A stretch of DNA of 64,000 bases from Paenibacillus sp. NEAU-GSW1 (GCF_009737085.1 NZ_WOVL01000008.1:145902-209901); one strand, 5' to 3'. Numbered from the stretch's first letter, positions 1-8,590 are shown. The notes: generated by a model not told the origin, from the letters alone. Numbers and translations: made by a program.

Positions 1-991
1 GTCCTTCAATCTGGACGCCTAAGACAAACAGAAAAACAGTATAAACCGCAGCGGCCCCCCATCCGGAAAGCCAGGCGGATTCAGCAAACCAATATACCAC
101 CAGCGCGCTCAGGAGCGACAGCCGCACTACGATCCCGCCAAGCTCGGTCCGGATGAGAGATGCCGCATACAAGTATACGAACGTATTGGCGTGACGGTAA
201 GAAATTCGCTTAAGCAGCCACGATAAATAAGATCTTGCTGCCGATTTCGACGGCATCACCGGCACGTCGATAAACAGTCCGAAGAATAGGTAGATCGCTT
301 TGCGCGACCTTTCCTCCTCCTCGATCAGCCTTTCCCACGGAAACGCGTGCCTAGCCGGTAAACGGTACAGCAGCACAAGCAGCAAGCCGATTAATAGCGC
401 GAATAATGCAGCCATCCACGGCTCGCGCGAAAGCAACGCAGCCCAAGCTGCGGCGGTAGCTGTCCAGCGCTGCAATCGCATCAGCCTGCGCATCCCCGGC
501 CACGCCAGCCTTCGTTCCTGCCAAGCGCCCCAACTATTCGCAAAGCGTAATACAGCAGCTAGTACAATGAGCATCCAAAATGCAGCCTCACCGTCTCCTT
601 GTCTATAGATCGGCCAATACAGCAGCAGAACGAGACCGGCAAGGATCACAGTCATAATCAAGCTTCTGCGGAACGAATGATACAAATAATGCCCCATTCT
701 CGCTTCCAGCTGCAAATGGAACACAATATCGGCTTTAACAAGCCATGTTCTTAGCGGTGCCCAGCACAATAGCGGAACAACCGCTATTACCCCGACTAGC
801 GTGAACGGAAAGTTAGACGGTATGTCGCGGATAAGCTTAAAATAGCCAAGAGCGGATGAAATAAATAGTAAAGAGATAACGAGCGGAAATCCGCTTTGCC
901 CCATATAGCCGAGGTAGGGCATTACCTCCTTGCGAAATGCGCGCGCGCGCTGCAGCCAAAGGTCCTCTAATGCTTGTACAGGCGACTTCAT
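1..991 (-). CDS. ecsB: ABC transporter permease EcsB (partial, C-terminus off window)
   Basis: Integral membrane subunit of the Ecs ABC transporter. Reading leftward from the ATG at 989-991 the frame stays open to the window edge (about 330 codons), with an N-terminus MKSPVQALEDLWLQR and several hydrophobic spans (for example a run starting FPLVISLLFISSALGYF and another starting SLIMTVILAGLVLLLY). The family is normally about 400 residues, so roughly the last fifth is missing. Its ATG overlaps the stop of the upstream ATPase gene by four bases (ATGA), which indicates translational coupling and an ecsA-ecsB operon. In Bacillus, Ecs affects secretion, intramembrane proteolysis and competence; the transported substrate here is not deducible. 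Identification rests on the pairing with an EcsA-type ATPase and on topology. Confidence 0.85.
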   Translation of the reverse strand, partial: MKSPVQALEDLWLQRARAFRKEVMPYLGYMGQSGFPLVISLLFISSALGYFKLIRDIPSNFPFTLVGVIAVVPLLCWAPLRTWLVKADIVFHLQLEARMGHYLYHSFRRSLIMTVILAGLVLLLYWPIYRQGDGEAAFWMLIVLAAVLRFANSWGAWQERRLAWPGMRRLMRLQRWTATAAAWAALLSREPWMAALFALLIGLLLVLLYRLPARHAFPWERLIEEEERSRKAIYLFFGLFIDVPVMPSKSAARSYLSWLLKRISYRHANTFVYLYAASLIRTELGGIVVRLSLLSALVVYWFAESAWLSGWGAAAVYTVFLFVLGVQIEG

Positions 992-1734
992 GATTTCGCT
1001 CCCGTTACGAGCTTGTAGAACGCTTCCTCCAGCGACCCGCCGCGAGTTTCAATCCCTGCCGCTGCGCATACCTCTTCCAGGTTGCCGATCGCGGCGATTC
1101 GTCCGTGATGCATAACGATGTAACGATCGCAATACGCTTCCACTGTCGCTAAAATATGAGAGCTCATCAAGATAGCCGAACCGTTGCGTTTCACTTCAAC
1201 GAGACGCTCCAGCAGCGAGCGAATGCCGAGCGGATCAAGGCCCAAAAACGGCTCGTCAATAATGTAGAGCGGAGGCTGCGACAGAAGCGCGTTCATAATC
1301 ATCACCTTCTGCTTCATCCCTTTAGAGAGATGGGAAGCAAAAGCGGTTCTTTTGTTCTCCATCTGAAACTCGCTCAGCAGCTGCGATTTCCGCTCATCGA
1401 ACTGATCGATGCTGTACGCCATGCCGGTCAGCCTTAAATGCTCCTCTACGGTTAGCTCATCGAACAGTACCGGCGTTTCCGGCACGTAAGCGAAAGCCGA
1501 ACGGTATCTGTCCTGATTTTCCGCCAGCGTAACGCCATTTACATGAATTTCGCCTTCATGCTGTTTCATAAGGCCAAGAATATGTTTGATCGTCGTACTT
1601 TTGCCAGCCCCGTTGAGACCGATCAAGCCGACCATTTCGCCTGCCTGAATATCAAACGACAGGTTATGCAGCACTGGCCGGCGCGGACTGTATCCGCCGG
1701 TTAATCCTTCTACTTTTAATATCGATTCATTCAT
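988..1734 (-). CDS. ecsA: ABC transporter ATP-binding protein EcsA
   Basis: Cytoplasmic ATPase of the Ecs ABC transporter, 248 residues. Visible motifs in order are the Walker A loop GLNGAGKST near residues 39-47, the signature region LSKGMKQKV near 140, Walker B YIIDEPFLGLD near 155-165 and the switch His in SSHIL. I chose the ATG at 1732-1734 rather than an in-frame TTG five codons upstream because AAGGTGA lies at good spacing before the ATG. The stop overlaps the ecsB start. A promoter with 17-bp spacing is visible just upstream (1771-1799). The usual neighbour HIT protein gene is not seen on this side. Confidence 0.9.
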   Translation of the reverse strand: MNESILKVEGLTGGYSPRRPVLHNLSFDIQAGEMVGLIGLNGAGKSTTIKHILGLMKQHEGEIHVNGVTLAENQDRYRSAFAYVPETPVLFDELTVEEHLRLTGMAYSIDQFDERKSQLLSEFQMENKRTAFASHLSKGMKQKVMIMNALLSQPPLYIIDEPFLGLDPLGIRSLLERLVEVKRNGSAILMSSHILATVEAYCDRYIVMHHGRIAAIGNLEEVCAAAGIETRGGSLEEAFYKLVTGAKS

Positions 1735-1770
1735 CGCGCTCACCTTCAAATCCGATATGCAATCCTTATC

Positions 1771-1799
1771 AGCATACCGAATTTTTCCTCTAAATTCAA
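1771..1799 (-). promoter_or_regulatory. putative sigma-A promoter for ecsAB
   Basis: On the minus strand TTGAAT (-35) and TATGCT (-10) are separated by 17 bases, each matching 4 of 6 consensus positions. It lies between the upstream terminator and the ecsA ribosome site. No experimental support. Confidence 0.45.
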
Positions 1800-1800
1800 A

Positions 1801-1844
1801 AGAAGCCGATATCCGCCCCGTTTTCGGGATGAATATCGGCTTCT
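1801..1844. terminator. bidirectional-looking intrinsic terminator after SLH gene
   Basis: Perfect 12-bp inverted repeat (AGAAGCCGATAT ... ATATCGGCTTCT) directly after the SLH gene. T-rich sequence follows on both strands. It separates the SLH transcript from ecsAB. Confidence 0.8.
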
Positions 1845-1854
1845 TTTTGCATGC

Positions 1855-3135
1855 TTACTTGATTGTAATCGTTGTAACCGTGCCGTTTTCGCCTTTCAAT
1901 TCAACGAGCTGGTCTTTCACGAGCAACGACGCATTGCCAACGATTTTTACTTTTGGATCAACATTGTAGATCGTTGTTAACGTTTGATCGTTAACCACTT
2001 TCGTCACCGAAATCGTCGACAATTTGCCTTCTGCATTTACAGTAACCGTATTAACAAGGCCAACCTCTGTAAACGCAGTCGACACTTCTTCTTCAGCTAC
2101 TTTCGTTACTTCGATGAATACGACTTTATTCTGGTATGTGCGGACAAGCACCGTGTCGCCAGCTTCGAGAGCGGATAATGCCGCTTTTTTATCTTCGCGG
2201 AAAATAAATACGTTAGGATCGATGTCAAGCGTTACTTCCGTCTTGTCAGCTTTTACGATCGTAATTTTTTTGTTAGTCACAGCTGCTTTCAGCGTGCCTG
2301 TAATCGCTTGAGCATCTTGATCCTCATCCGGCATTTCCGAATCCGTACGGTCCAGCAGCGCGGCAAGCTCAGCGCGAGTTACCGGTTGGTTTGGACGGAA
2401 CGTGTTGTCGTTATAGCCGGTAATAATGCCTTTCTCGATCGCAAGCGCAACGTAGCCTACGGAGCCTGCAGGGATGTTTTTCGCGTCCTTGAAGTCCAGC
2501 TTCGTGTTGTTCAGAGCTTTCGCTTCTTCTTCCAGTTTGAGCGCTTTGATCAGAATAGTCGTCGCCCACAGACGAGTCGCGTTTAACTCCGGCTTCACTT
2601 CCGTCTCTGTCTCGGAGAACAGATCGTTTTCAAGCGCTACCGCAACGTAGCCGACAGCCCAAGGATATTTTTTCTCCAGCTTGTCTGCGTCTTTGAAGTT
2701 CAACTCGGTGTTCATTTCTTCTTCCGACTCAGCCTGTTCGCGAAGCCCCATCAAACGAACTGCGGCAACAAGCGTCTCGATTCGCGAAATTTTTTGGTTC
2801 GGCTTAAACGTACCGTCTTCATAACCTGTAAATACACCTTTTGCAGACAGACGCATAATGTATTCAAGCGCCCATGCCAAGTCCTCTTCGTCTTCAAACT
2901 TCCAAGTTACTTTAACCTCTTTATCTTTCTTGTCATCGTCTTTATCGTCATCATCATCGTCGCTGTCGTCATCATCACGATCGTCGTCGTCCGATTGGCC
3001 TTGGTGCTGGTCTCCGCCTTTACGGTAATCATCTGCGCTTTTTCCGCCGTTCGCGAATGCGGCAGTGCCTCCTCCTGCGAGCAACATCAACGTCATCGAA
3101 GAAATAATCATTTTTTTCCAAACCGGAGTATTCAT
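1855..3135 (-). CDS. S-layer homology (SLH) domain protein with Asp-rich linker
   Basis: Secreted cell-wall-associated protein of about 426 residues. The N-terminus MNTPVWKKMIISS followed by a hydrophobic run ending in Ala-Phe-Ala is a signal peptide. Next comes an extremely acidic linker (about residues 30-65, almost all Asp with a few Lys/Arg/Ser). Three SLH modules follow, two with clear signatures (GYEDGTFKPNQKISR near 105, GYNDNTFRPNQPVTR near 245) and a degenerate one between. The C-terminal 150 residues are beta-rich repeats of unknown role. SLH modules usually bind pyruvylated secondary wall polymer. The ATG at 3133-3135 was preferred over an in-frame GTG at 3147 because AAGGGAG abuts the GTG, although its spacing to the ATG is long. 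The acidic stretch may bind calcium (inference). Confidence 0.85.
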   Translation of the reverse strand: MNTPVWKKMIISSMTLMLLAGGGTAAFANGGKSADDYRKGGDQHQGQSDDDDRDDDDSDDDDDDKDDDKKDKEVKVTWKFEDEEDLAWALEYIMRLSAKGVFTGYEDGTFKPNQKISRIETLVAAVRLMGLREQAESEEEMNTELNFKDADKLEKKYPWAVGYVAVALENDLFSETETEVKPELNATRLWATTILIKALKLEEEAKALNNTKLDFKDAKNIPAGSVGYVALAIEKGIITGYNDNTFRPNQPVTRAELAALLDRTDSEMPDEDQDAQAITGTLKAAVTNKKITIVKADKTEVTLDIDPNVFIFREDKKAALSALEAGDTVLVRTYQNKVVFIEVTKVAEEEVSTAFTEVGLVNTVTVNAEGKLSTISVTKVVNDQTLTTIYNVDPKVKIVGNASLLVKDQLVELKGENGTVTTITIK

Positions 3136-3181
3136 AGAAAAAGCCACTCTCCCTTTGTGCGATTTTTACGGATAAGTTCCG

Positions 3182-3210
3182 TTTGTACCTTCACGAATAT
3201 GTTTCGTCAA
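3182..3210 (-). promoter_or_regulatory. putative promoter for SLH gene
   Basis: TTGACG and TACAAA with a 17-bp spacer on the minus strand, about 50 bases upstream of the SLH start codon. Confidence 0.5.
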
Positions 3211-3267
3211 AGGTCGACCGCTTTAAGAGGGTGGCTAGCTCATTTTAATAAAAATAGGAAAATTGTA

Positions 3268-4752
3268 CTACTCTTTCTTGTCGTTTCCTTCCCTTTTGGC
3301 CTTCAGCCATTTCGGAGCGCCTTTATCCTTCTTGTCGCGCTGCCGCTCCTGCTTTTGCTTGGCTATGGAAGGCTGCTTAGCTGCTTTCGCCGTGCTGGAC
3401 GGTTTGCGGCCCTGTGTCTCCGCCTCCGCCTCGAATACGCCGATTTTGACCTTTGCATCGTTGCTGCCGAGGTTTTGGCTGCGGTTTAAGCCGGTGTTGC
3501 CCCGCTCTGTGCTTGGCGCCGATAGCGATCTGGCGTCGCTTGAACGGACTGGTTTGGCAAAACCGCCGTTTGGCTTTTCGTTCCGCGCCGAAACTGTCGC
3601 TTTCCGCGCTTCCTCCGGGGTAGTCAGCTTTCCGCGATACATTGCTTTCTCCGGAAGCTCAATCCCCAGCTGCTTACGGAACTTGTCCATAATGAAAATC
3701 TCCTGAGGCGTGACGATGGACACGACTGTGCCTGTTCGTCCCATACGGCCCGTGCGGCCAGCGCGGTGCACATAATGATCGGCGTCTGCTGCCGGATCCA
3801 GCTGTATAACAAGCGGAAGCCCTTCAATATCGAGACCGCGAGCCGCGACATCCGTAGCGAGCAGCAACTGGCAGCGCCCTTCCCGGAAGCGCGCAAGCGT
3901 CGCCGCACGCCGCTGCTTGTCAGCATCGCCGTAGAGCGTCTCAACGGTAAAGCCTTCATAGCTTAGTTTCGCTTCCCAGTTGGCGATATTGTCCGTCGTA
4001 TTCAAAAACAACAGCGCCGACTTCGGGTTCAGCAGCCTTACGAGCCTGCGGGCGGTATCGGTTTTATCCCGCTTGTCGCTTACGATAAAGTAATTGTCGA
4101 TTGTCTCCGATACCCGGTGCTGCGGCGCGATTTGAATGCGCACCGGCTCCTTCATCCAGCGCCCCTCGAATCGGGCCATTTGGTCCGGATAGGTCGCGGA
4201 GAAAAAGGCAAGCTGCCGTTCTTTTCCCGTTGCGTACAGTATCGTTTCTACCTCGCGTGTCGAGCCGAGCTCGAACACTTGATCCGCCTCGTCTATAACG
4301 ACGCTGCGGACATCGTGAAGCTTAAGCTTGCGCAGCTTAAGCAGCTCATGGATACGGCCAGGCGTTCCAATTACGAGCTGCGGATGCAGCTTAAGTTTCT
4401 CGACCTGCCGTTTTAACGCGGCCCCGCCGATCAATTGCTGCACGCGAATGCCGAGCGGTTCGCCATAGCTTTCCGCTACGCGAACAATTTGCATCGCAAG
4501 CTCTTGCGTCGGCGCAAGAATGACCGCTTGCACCGCTTTCGATGCCGGATTCATCCGCTGCAGCAGCGGCAGCAAGAAAGCCAGCGTTTTGCCAGACCCG
4601 GTCTGCGATCTCGCCGATACGTCCTTACCGTCCAGCAGCAACGGCAGCGCTTCCGCTTGGATAACCGTCGGCTCTTTAATGCCGTTTGTCTCCAGCTTGT
4701 CTGCCAGCGGCTTTACTAAACCTAATTCATTCCAACTTTTGTTGCTCATCAT
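3268..4752 (-). CDS. DEAD/DEAH-box ATP-dependent RNA helicase
   Basis: RNA helicase of 494 residues, expected to unwind RNA duplexes in ribosome assembly or mRNA turnover. Visible are a Q-motif region (GIKEPTVIQAEALP), Walker A SQTGSGKT near 49-56, DEAD box VIDEADQVF near 155, SAT in the second half of domain 1, and HRAGRTGRMGRTG in domain 2. After about residue 370 the tail is basic and low-complexity (Lys/Arg/Ser/Ala), typical of CshA/RhlE-like proteins and probably RNA-binding. Two ATG codons in tandem start the gene; GAGG lies 5 or 8 bases upstream. It follows the SDR gene by 21 bases on the same strand, so co-transcription is likely. Whether it is CshB- or RhlE-like cannot be settled here. 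Confidence 0.92.
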   Translation of the reverse strand: MMSNKSWNELGLVKPLADKLETNGIKEPTVIQAEALPLLLDGKDVSARSQTGSGKTLAFLLPLLQRMNPASKAVQAVILAPTQELAMQIVRVAESYGEPLGIRVQQLIGGAALKRQVEKLKLHPQLVIGTPGRIHELLKLRKLKLHDVRSVVIDEADQVFELGSTREVETILYATGKERQLAFFSATYPDQMARFEGRWMKEPVRIQIAPQHRVSETIDNYFIVSDKRDKTDTARRLVRLLNPKSALLFLNTTDNIANWEAKLSYEGFTVETLYGDADKQRRAATLARFREGRCQLLLATDVAARGLDIEGLPLVIQLDPAADADHYVHRAGRTGRMGRTGTVVSIVTPQEIFIMDKFRKQLGIELPEKAMYRGKLTTPEEARKATVSARNEKPNGGFAKPVRSSDARSLSAPSTERGNTGLNRSQNLGSNDAKVKIGVFEAEAETQGRKPSSTAKAAKQPSIAKQKQERQRDKKDKGAPKWLKAKREGNDKKE

Positions 4753-4773
4753 TCATTCCTCACTTATACAAAG

Positions 4774-5547
4774 CTATTTTCGATTAAAAAGCCCGCCGAA
4801 CAATCGATCGACAATACGCGGAAAAAGCTGGTACAGCTTGATGCCCGCGGCTGCCGGCAATGGCAAGTCCACCTCTGCCTTCCGGCGTTCCATCACGCGA
4901 ATAATCGATTTAGCAACTTTTTCAGGCTTCATCATAAACCAGCTTATATTTTTCACATATACGCCCTCAGGATCGGCCAGCTCGAAGAAAGAAGTCTCGA
5001 TTGGCCCCGGATTAACGGCGGATACAGCGATGCCTTCACCTCGCAGTTCCATCCGCAAGGAATTGGTAAATCCAAGCACCGCGTGTTTGGTTGCCGAATA
5101 GCCGGTCGATTTCGAGGAGCCGATCTTGCCCGCCATCGAGGCGATATTGACGATATGTCCATTCCCTTGCTTCAGCATATAGGGCAGCACCGCTTTTGAG
5201 CAGCGTACAGTCCCCATATAGTTCGTATCCATCATCGCTTCAAAGCTGCCGATCGGCGCTTCCGCGAACGATTCAAATTTACCAAAGCCTGCATTGTTAA
5301 GTAAAATATCGATTTTTCCATATTCGGCTATAACGGAATCGACGGTTCGCTGCACTTGCTCCATGTCCGTTACGTCCATTTGATAAATCGAATAGCGACC
5401 TTTGATTACTGCCGCGCATTGTTGCAGCCTCGCCAAATTTCGCCCGGTTAAAACCGGTATTCCGCCACGCTCCGCAACCATTTTTGCCGTGACGGCTCCG
5501 ATCCCGCTGGAAGCCCCGGATATAAAAACGACCTTCTCCTTCAACAC
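4774..5547 (-). CDS. SDR family oxidoreductase
   Basis: Short-chain dehydrogenase/reductase of 257 residues, the usual length. It shows the cofactor loop SGASSGIGA near residues 10-18, NNAGFG near 87 and the catalytic YSATK around 155 preceded by NIASMAGK. Substrate unknown; the C-terminus (LYQLFPRIVDRLFGGLFNRK) resembles SDRs that act near membranes, which is only suggestive. The best start is GTG at 5545-5547 with a weak GGGTGAT upstream; a TTG follows directly. It lies between cheX and the helicase on the same strand. Confidence 0.88.
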   Translation of the reverse strand: MLKEKVVFISGASSGIGAVTAKMVAERGGIPVLTGRNLARLQQCAAVIKGRYSIYQMDVTDMEQVQRTVDSVIAEYGKIDILLNNAGFGKFESFAEAPIGSFEAMMDTNYMGTVRCSKAVLPYMLKQGNGHIVNIASMAGKIGSSKSTGYSATKHAVLGFTNSLRMELRGEGIAVSAVNPGPIETSFFELADPEGVYVKNISWFMMKPEKVAKSIIRVMERRKAEVDLPLPAAAGIKLYQLFPRIVDRLFGGLFNRK

Positions 5548-5591
5548 CCAACATCACCCAGTCTAGTGTACTTGATTAGCGTGTTAGAAGC

Positions 5592-5615
5592 AAAAAAAAA
5601 GCTCCCTAAGGAGCT
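5592..5615 (-). terminator. intrinsic terminator after cheX
   Basis: Reading the minus strand, AGCTCC-TTAG-GGAGCT is followed by nine T residues, immediately after the cheX stop codon. It separates cheX from the SDR-helicase pair. Confidence 0.85.
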
Positions 5616-5624
5616 CATTCTATG

Positions 5625-6086
5625 CTACGATGCGACTAACACTTGAATATCCAGTTCGCCGATTCCATCCATGATGAGCGGAATCGTAAGCGCCTGCACA
5701 GCCGAGAATCCGGCCGCTTGGGCGGAATGAATAACTTTGGGCGGCGTAATATCGACTCGCACTCCTTGATTATAAAGCATCGTGCTTGCATTGCCGCTTA
5801 TCATGTTGCCAAGCTCGGAGATTGCGCTGCGACCAATTTCATCAATTTCCGAAATGACGAATCCGCCCATCATGGCCGATACCATCTTCAGAGCGACCTG
5901 CTCGCTCAGCCCGAATACAATGTCTCCGTTCATTTGTCCGTTCAAACCAATTTGAATCCAAATGTAGTTTTCTACAAATTTAATATCCTTTAAGCCAAGC
6001 TGACCCGTCGACGGACGAATTTGGATCACTTGTTCGATCACGATTTTTGCGGATTCAAGAAACGGATTAATATATTCTGCCTTCAT
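5625..6086 (-). CDS. CheX-like chemotaxis phosphatase
   Basis: CheC/CheX/FliY-family protein of 153 residues, predicted to dephosphorylate CheY-P. The family signature E-x2-N appears in SAISELGNMISGNA near residues 95-108; CheX carries one such site whereas CheC has two, and only one is seen here. The ATG at 6084-6086 was chosen although AAAGGAG lies 12 bases upstream, slightly long; the alternative is a GTG at 6125 with no ribosome site. It has its own terminator and no chemotaxis genes nearby, so it is an orphan in this window. Confidence 0.8.
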   Translation of the reverse strand: MKAEYINPFLESAKIVIEQVIQIRPSTGQLGLKDIKFVENYIWIQIGLNGQMNGDIVFGLSEQVALKMVSAMMGGFVISEIDEIGRSAISELGNMISGNASTMLYNQGVRVDITPPKVIHSAQAAGFSAVQALTIPLIMDGIGELDIQVLVAS

Positions 6087-6152
6087 AAAGAGGAAACGCT
6101 CCTTTTCGACAAAATTCGCGCACATTCAGCTATATTTATCATTATACTTAAA

Positions 6153-6205
6153 TTCATAGGACAAGTATACTATTTATGCCAATATTGAAACTTTAGTCCT
6201 ATGAA
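6153..6205. promoter_or_regulatory. 10-bp inverted repeat in the cheX / phospholipase divergent region
   Basis: TTCATAGGAC at 6153-6162 and GTCCTATGAA at 6196-6205 form perfect arms 33 bases apart. They flank the centre of the region where promoters of the two divergent genes must lie. It could be an operator pair or a structured leader. Confidence 0.35.
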
Positions 6206-6298
6206 ATAGGTCTCGCATCTTTTGAAGACATCGTCAGATAATCGTGCAAGCGTTCCACTCGAACATGCTGACCGCTTACACGAGAGGAGGAAAATGTT

Positions 6299-7252
6299 TT
6301 GCCCAATGCTTGGACACATATTATTTTTGGCCAGCTGGTGCTATCAAAGCTCGGCGAGAACAGGATGATCGCAGCCGCCGAACAAAAAATAATTTTCAAT
6401 ATGGGCAGCCAGGGACCCGATTTTCTATTATTTAATCGCTTTTACCCCTGGCAAAAAAACTCTGCTTTAAAAGAGCTGGGCAACGTCATGCACAACAAAA
6501 ATTGCGGGCTTGCTATTATGGAAATGCTAGACGGAGTGAAAGGACGCTCTGCGGATCCTGACACTGCTGATCAATCTCTTCTGTATGCTGTCGCTTTCGT
6601 CATCCATCATGTGCTTGACCGCCATATGCATCCGTTCGTCTATAGCCGATCCGGATTTCTCAAATGGGATCATCAGCGTTATGAAATTATGATGGATACG
6701 ATACTCGCCCGGAAATTGGCCAATTTCGAAACGATCAGCACGCCTGTCTGGCGCGAAATCACAGGCGAGCTTCCGGAACCTATCATCGCGATCTATGAGC
6801 GGATCGCTCGCAACTACTATGAAGAGTTAGCGTTAAACATTCAACGTAAGGACTGGATTTTGTCATTCCGTTACATGCTGCGCGCCCATAAGCTGTTTCA
6901 CGATCCAACCGGCTTAAAGCGCCTATTTACGTTTGGATTGCTAGAGCCTTTTCTTTATCACAGAAAAGTGAATTATGATGTGTGGAATGAATGCATGCTT
7001 CCATGGATCGATCCGACTGACAATCAAATCGTCCATCATGAAAGCGGCTGGATGCTGTGGGAGCGTGCGCTTGGCGATGCTGTCACCATTACGAGAACGG
7101 TGCTTCAATGGCTTCGGTGCCCCGATGAAGAAGAGCTGCCCGAGCTGCGCAATGCAGCGTTATCGTTGATCGGCAATTATTCGTATGAATCGGGCTTGCC
7201 TTGCGACTCCGGCTTGCCAATCCGCTATTCCGAGCCCATATGGCTCCAATGA
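6299..7252 (+). CDS. zinc-dependent phospholipase C family protein
   Basis: Protein of 317 residues starting MPNAWTHIIFGQ. It resembles the zinc-dependent phospholipase C / S1-P1 nuclease-like fold family, in which His and Asp residues bind catalytic zinc. Here HIIFG at the start, GSQGPDFLLF near 40, an HNK motif, and HHVLDRHMHPF near 105-115 provide the expected ligands. No signal peptide is visible, so it is probably cytoplasmic, unlike classical secreted phospholipases. The start is a TTG at 6299-6301 with AGGAGG eight bases upstream; a nearby ATG is out of frame. It is divergent from cheX. Substrate unknown. Confidence 0.75.
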   Translation: MPNAWTHIIFGQLVLSKLGENRMIAAAEQKIIFNMGSQGPDFLLFNRFYPWQKNSALKELGNVMHNKNCGLAIMEMLDGVKGRSADPDTADQSLLYAVAFVIHHVLDRHMHPFVYSRSGFLKWDHQRYEIMMDTILARKLANFETISTPVWREITGELPEPIIAIYERIARNYYEELALNIQRKDWILSFRYMLRAHKLFHDPTGLKRLFTFGLLEPFLYHRKVNYDVWNECMLPWIDPTDNQIVHHESGWMLWERALGDAVTITRTVLQWLRCPDEEELPELRNAALSLIGNYSYESGLPCDSGLPIRYSEPIWLQ

Positions 7253-7386
7253 CAGCAAGAGCAAGGAGCTGTCCGGTAAATGTAACGCAGCGCGACAGCG
7301 TTAACGACACAGACGATGGAACCCGCAAGCAATGGAGATCGGAAGAACCTTCGAATTCGGAGATTGCTGTTTTACCTAAATAAGAG

Positions 7387-7433
7387 AAGGGGCCGTCTCA
7401 TGGTCAATTTAATGACTTTTGAGATTACCCCTT
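7387..7433. terminator. imperfect hairpin between convergent genes
   Basis: AAGGGG ... TCTCA ... GTCA-ATTTAA-TGAC ... TGAGA ... CCCCTT forms a long hairpin with internal loops between the phospholipase and HRDC genes. It lacks a proper T-run on either strand, so terminator function is only plausible. Confidence 0.4.
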
Positions 7434-7454
7434 AAAAAGCGACGCAACAGTCAA

Positions 7455-8444
7455 CTACGATATCGCTTTGCCGTTTTCTCTTTCTTTGCGATAGCTAAGC
7501 CTTACAAGTCGAAGCCTCTCGTACAGGACGTCCACTTGCTTATCCTTAACTCCCTCTGCGCCATATACCTGCTGAAGCACCGGCTTCAAATAGCGGTCTC
7601 CCGTTTGCTGAAAAGCTTGCCATATCCCGTTCCGCTCATCCTCCGGCATATCAGACAGCTCTCTGACGATCAACGGATCAAAATCGTAGCCTTCCGCATC
7701 AAGCTGTTCAATCCGATCCATAATTTCTCTCCGCGGCATCTCCAGCTCGGTTTGCAGCTGCTCTATTGTGCCGCCTTCGCGCACAAAGCTCAAAATCCGC
7801 TTCTTCTGCTCATTTTTAATCATATCGTTCTTATATTTCAATTCCTTTTGTTTGTATAGCCACTGCGTAAATGCTGCAGGATTCAGCTCGCTCGCCACCC
7901 AATTCAAAGGAAACCCTTTCGTGCGAGCCGCTTTTTTCGTCACCTCCAGCACTTCAGCGCCGAACGCATTATGCTTGCTTTCCCCCCAGCCCGGAATTTG
8001 CAGCAGTTCTTCAGGCGTATACGGCACGAAAGCGCTAATCATCCATAACATTCGGTTTGTCGCGATCAAATAGGCGGACTTTTTCTCGACGCTTGCTCGC
8101 GTGCGGCGCCATTCGCGAAGCGCTTCGAACAGCTCGATGTTCGCATGCAGCTCGCCGTAGCATTGAAGCATGGAAATAAAACTGCCCGCGCCTCCGCGCT
8201 TCTCCTCCAGCATGCTGTCAATGACAGGAGAATAGCATTCCCCCATCTTTACGGCAACGCCATGCCGAAATGCGACAAGCATCTCCTCCCAAGAGGTTCC
8301 TTCAAACCAGCAATTCGGCTCCGATTGCCCTTCCATCCATAATACAGACCATACGCCGTCCTTCTCGCAAATCGACAGCTGAGCGCTAACGATCCCGCCC
8401 TCTTCATTCGGCTTGTCAAACGTGTTCAGAAAAACAACATGCAT
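7455..8444 (-). CDS. HRDC domain-containing protein
   Basis: Protein of 329 residues with an HRDC nucleic-acid-binding helical domain at about 105-172 (EWRRTRASVEKKSAYLIATN followed by VPYTPEELLQIPGWGE), the module found at the end of RecQ helicases and RNase D. No helicase or nuclease core is present. The C-terminal part (about 215-270) looks like a helix-turn-helix segment (REGGTIEQLQTELEMPRREI). The ATG at 8442-8444 is preceded by GGAGGAG at good spacing. The frame is also open upstream to an ATG at 8549, through a terminator hairpin (see that feature). Exact role unknown; nucleic-acid binding is likely. Confidence 0.75.
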   Translation of the reverse strand: MHVVFLNTFDKPNEEGGIVSAQLSICEKDGVWSVLWMEGQSEPNCWFEGTSWEEMLVAFRHGVAVKMGECYSPVIDSMLEEKRGGAGSFISMLQCYGELHANIELFEALREWRRTRASVEKKSAYLIATNRMLWMISAFVPYTPEELLQIPGWGESKHNAFGAEVLEVTKKAARTKGFPLNWVASELNPAAFTQWLYKQKELKYKNDMIKNEQKKRILSFVREGGTIEQLQTELEMPRREIMDRIEQLDAEGYDFDPLIVRELSDMPEDERNGIWQAFQQTGDRYLKPVLQQVYGAEGVKDKQVDVLYERLRLVRLSYRKERENGKAIS

Positions 8445-8488
8445 GCTTATTCTCCTCCATAATCCATATTGGACGAATGGCCGAACGC

Positions 8489-8532
8489 AAAAAAAAAGCA
8501 CCCCTCCTGCCATATTGGCAAGAGAGGTGCTT
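8489..8532 (-). terminator. strong intrinsic terminator inside HRDC gene leader
   Basis: A 16-bp fully paired stem (G-U included) with a 5-base loop, followed by nine T residues on the minus strand. It lies downstream of a putative promoter at 8562-8590 and upstream of the HRDC start at 8444. It would end either a ~65-nt small RNA or act as an attenuator of the HRDC gene. Confidence 0.8.
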
Positions 8533-8561
8533 CCTCTACGTTCATTCATTCGATTAGTTTT

Positions 8562-8590
8562 AATCTAGCATAACCGTCTCTTTTATACAA
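8562..8590 (-). promoter_or_regulatory. putative promoter upstream of HRDC leader terminator
   Basis: TTGTAT, 17-base spacer ending TGC, then TAGATT on the minus strand (extended -10). Transcription would begin near 8555 and meet the terminator after about 25-65 nt. Confidence 0.45.

Noticed and set aside
2794..3489. Plus-strand Val/Ile-rich frame across the SLH gene start
   Set aside because: Generated by the antisense of the Asp-rich tract (GTC/ATC); crosses two real gene ends without ribosome site.
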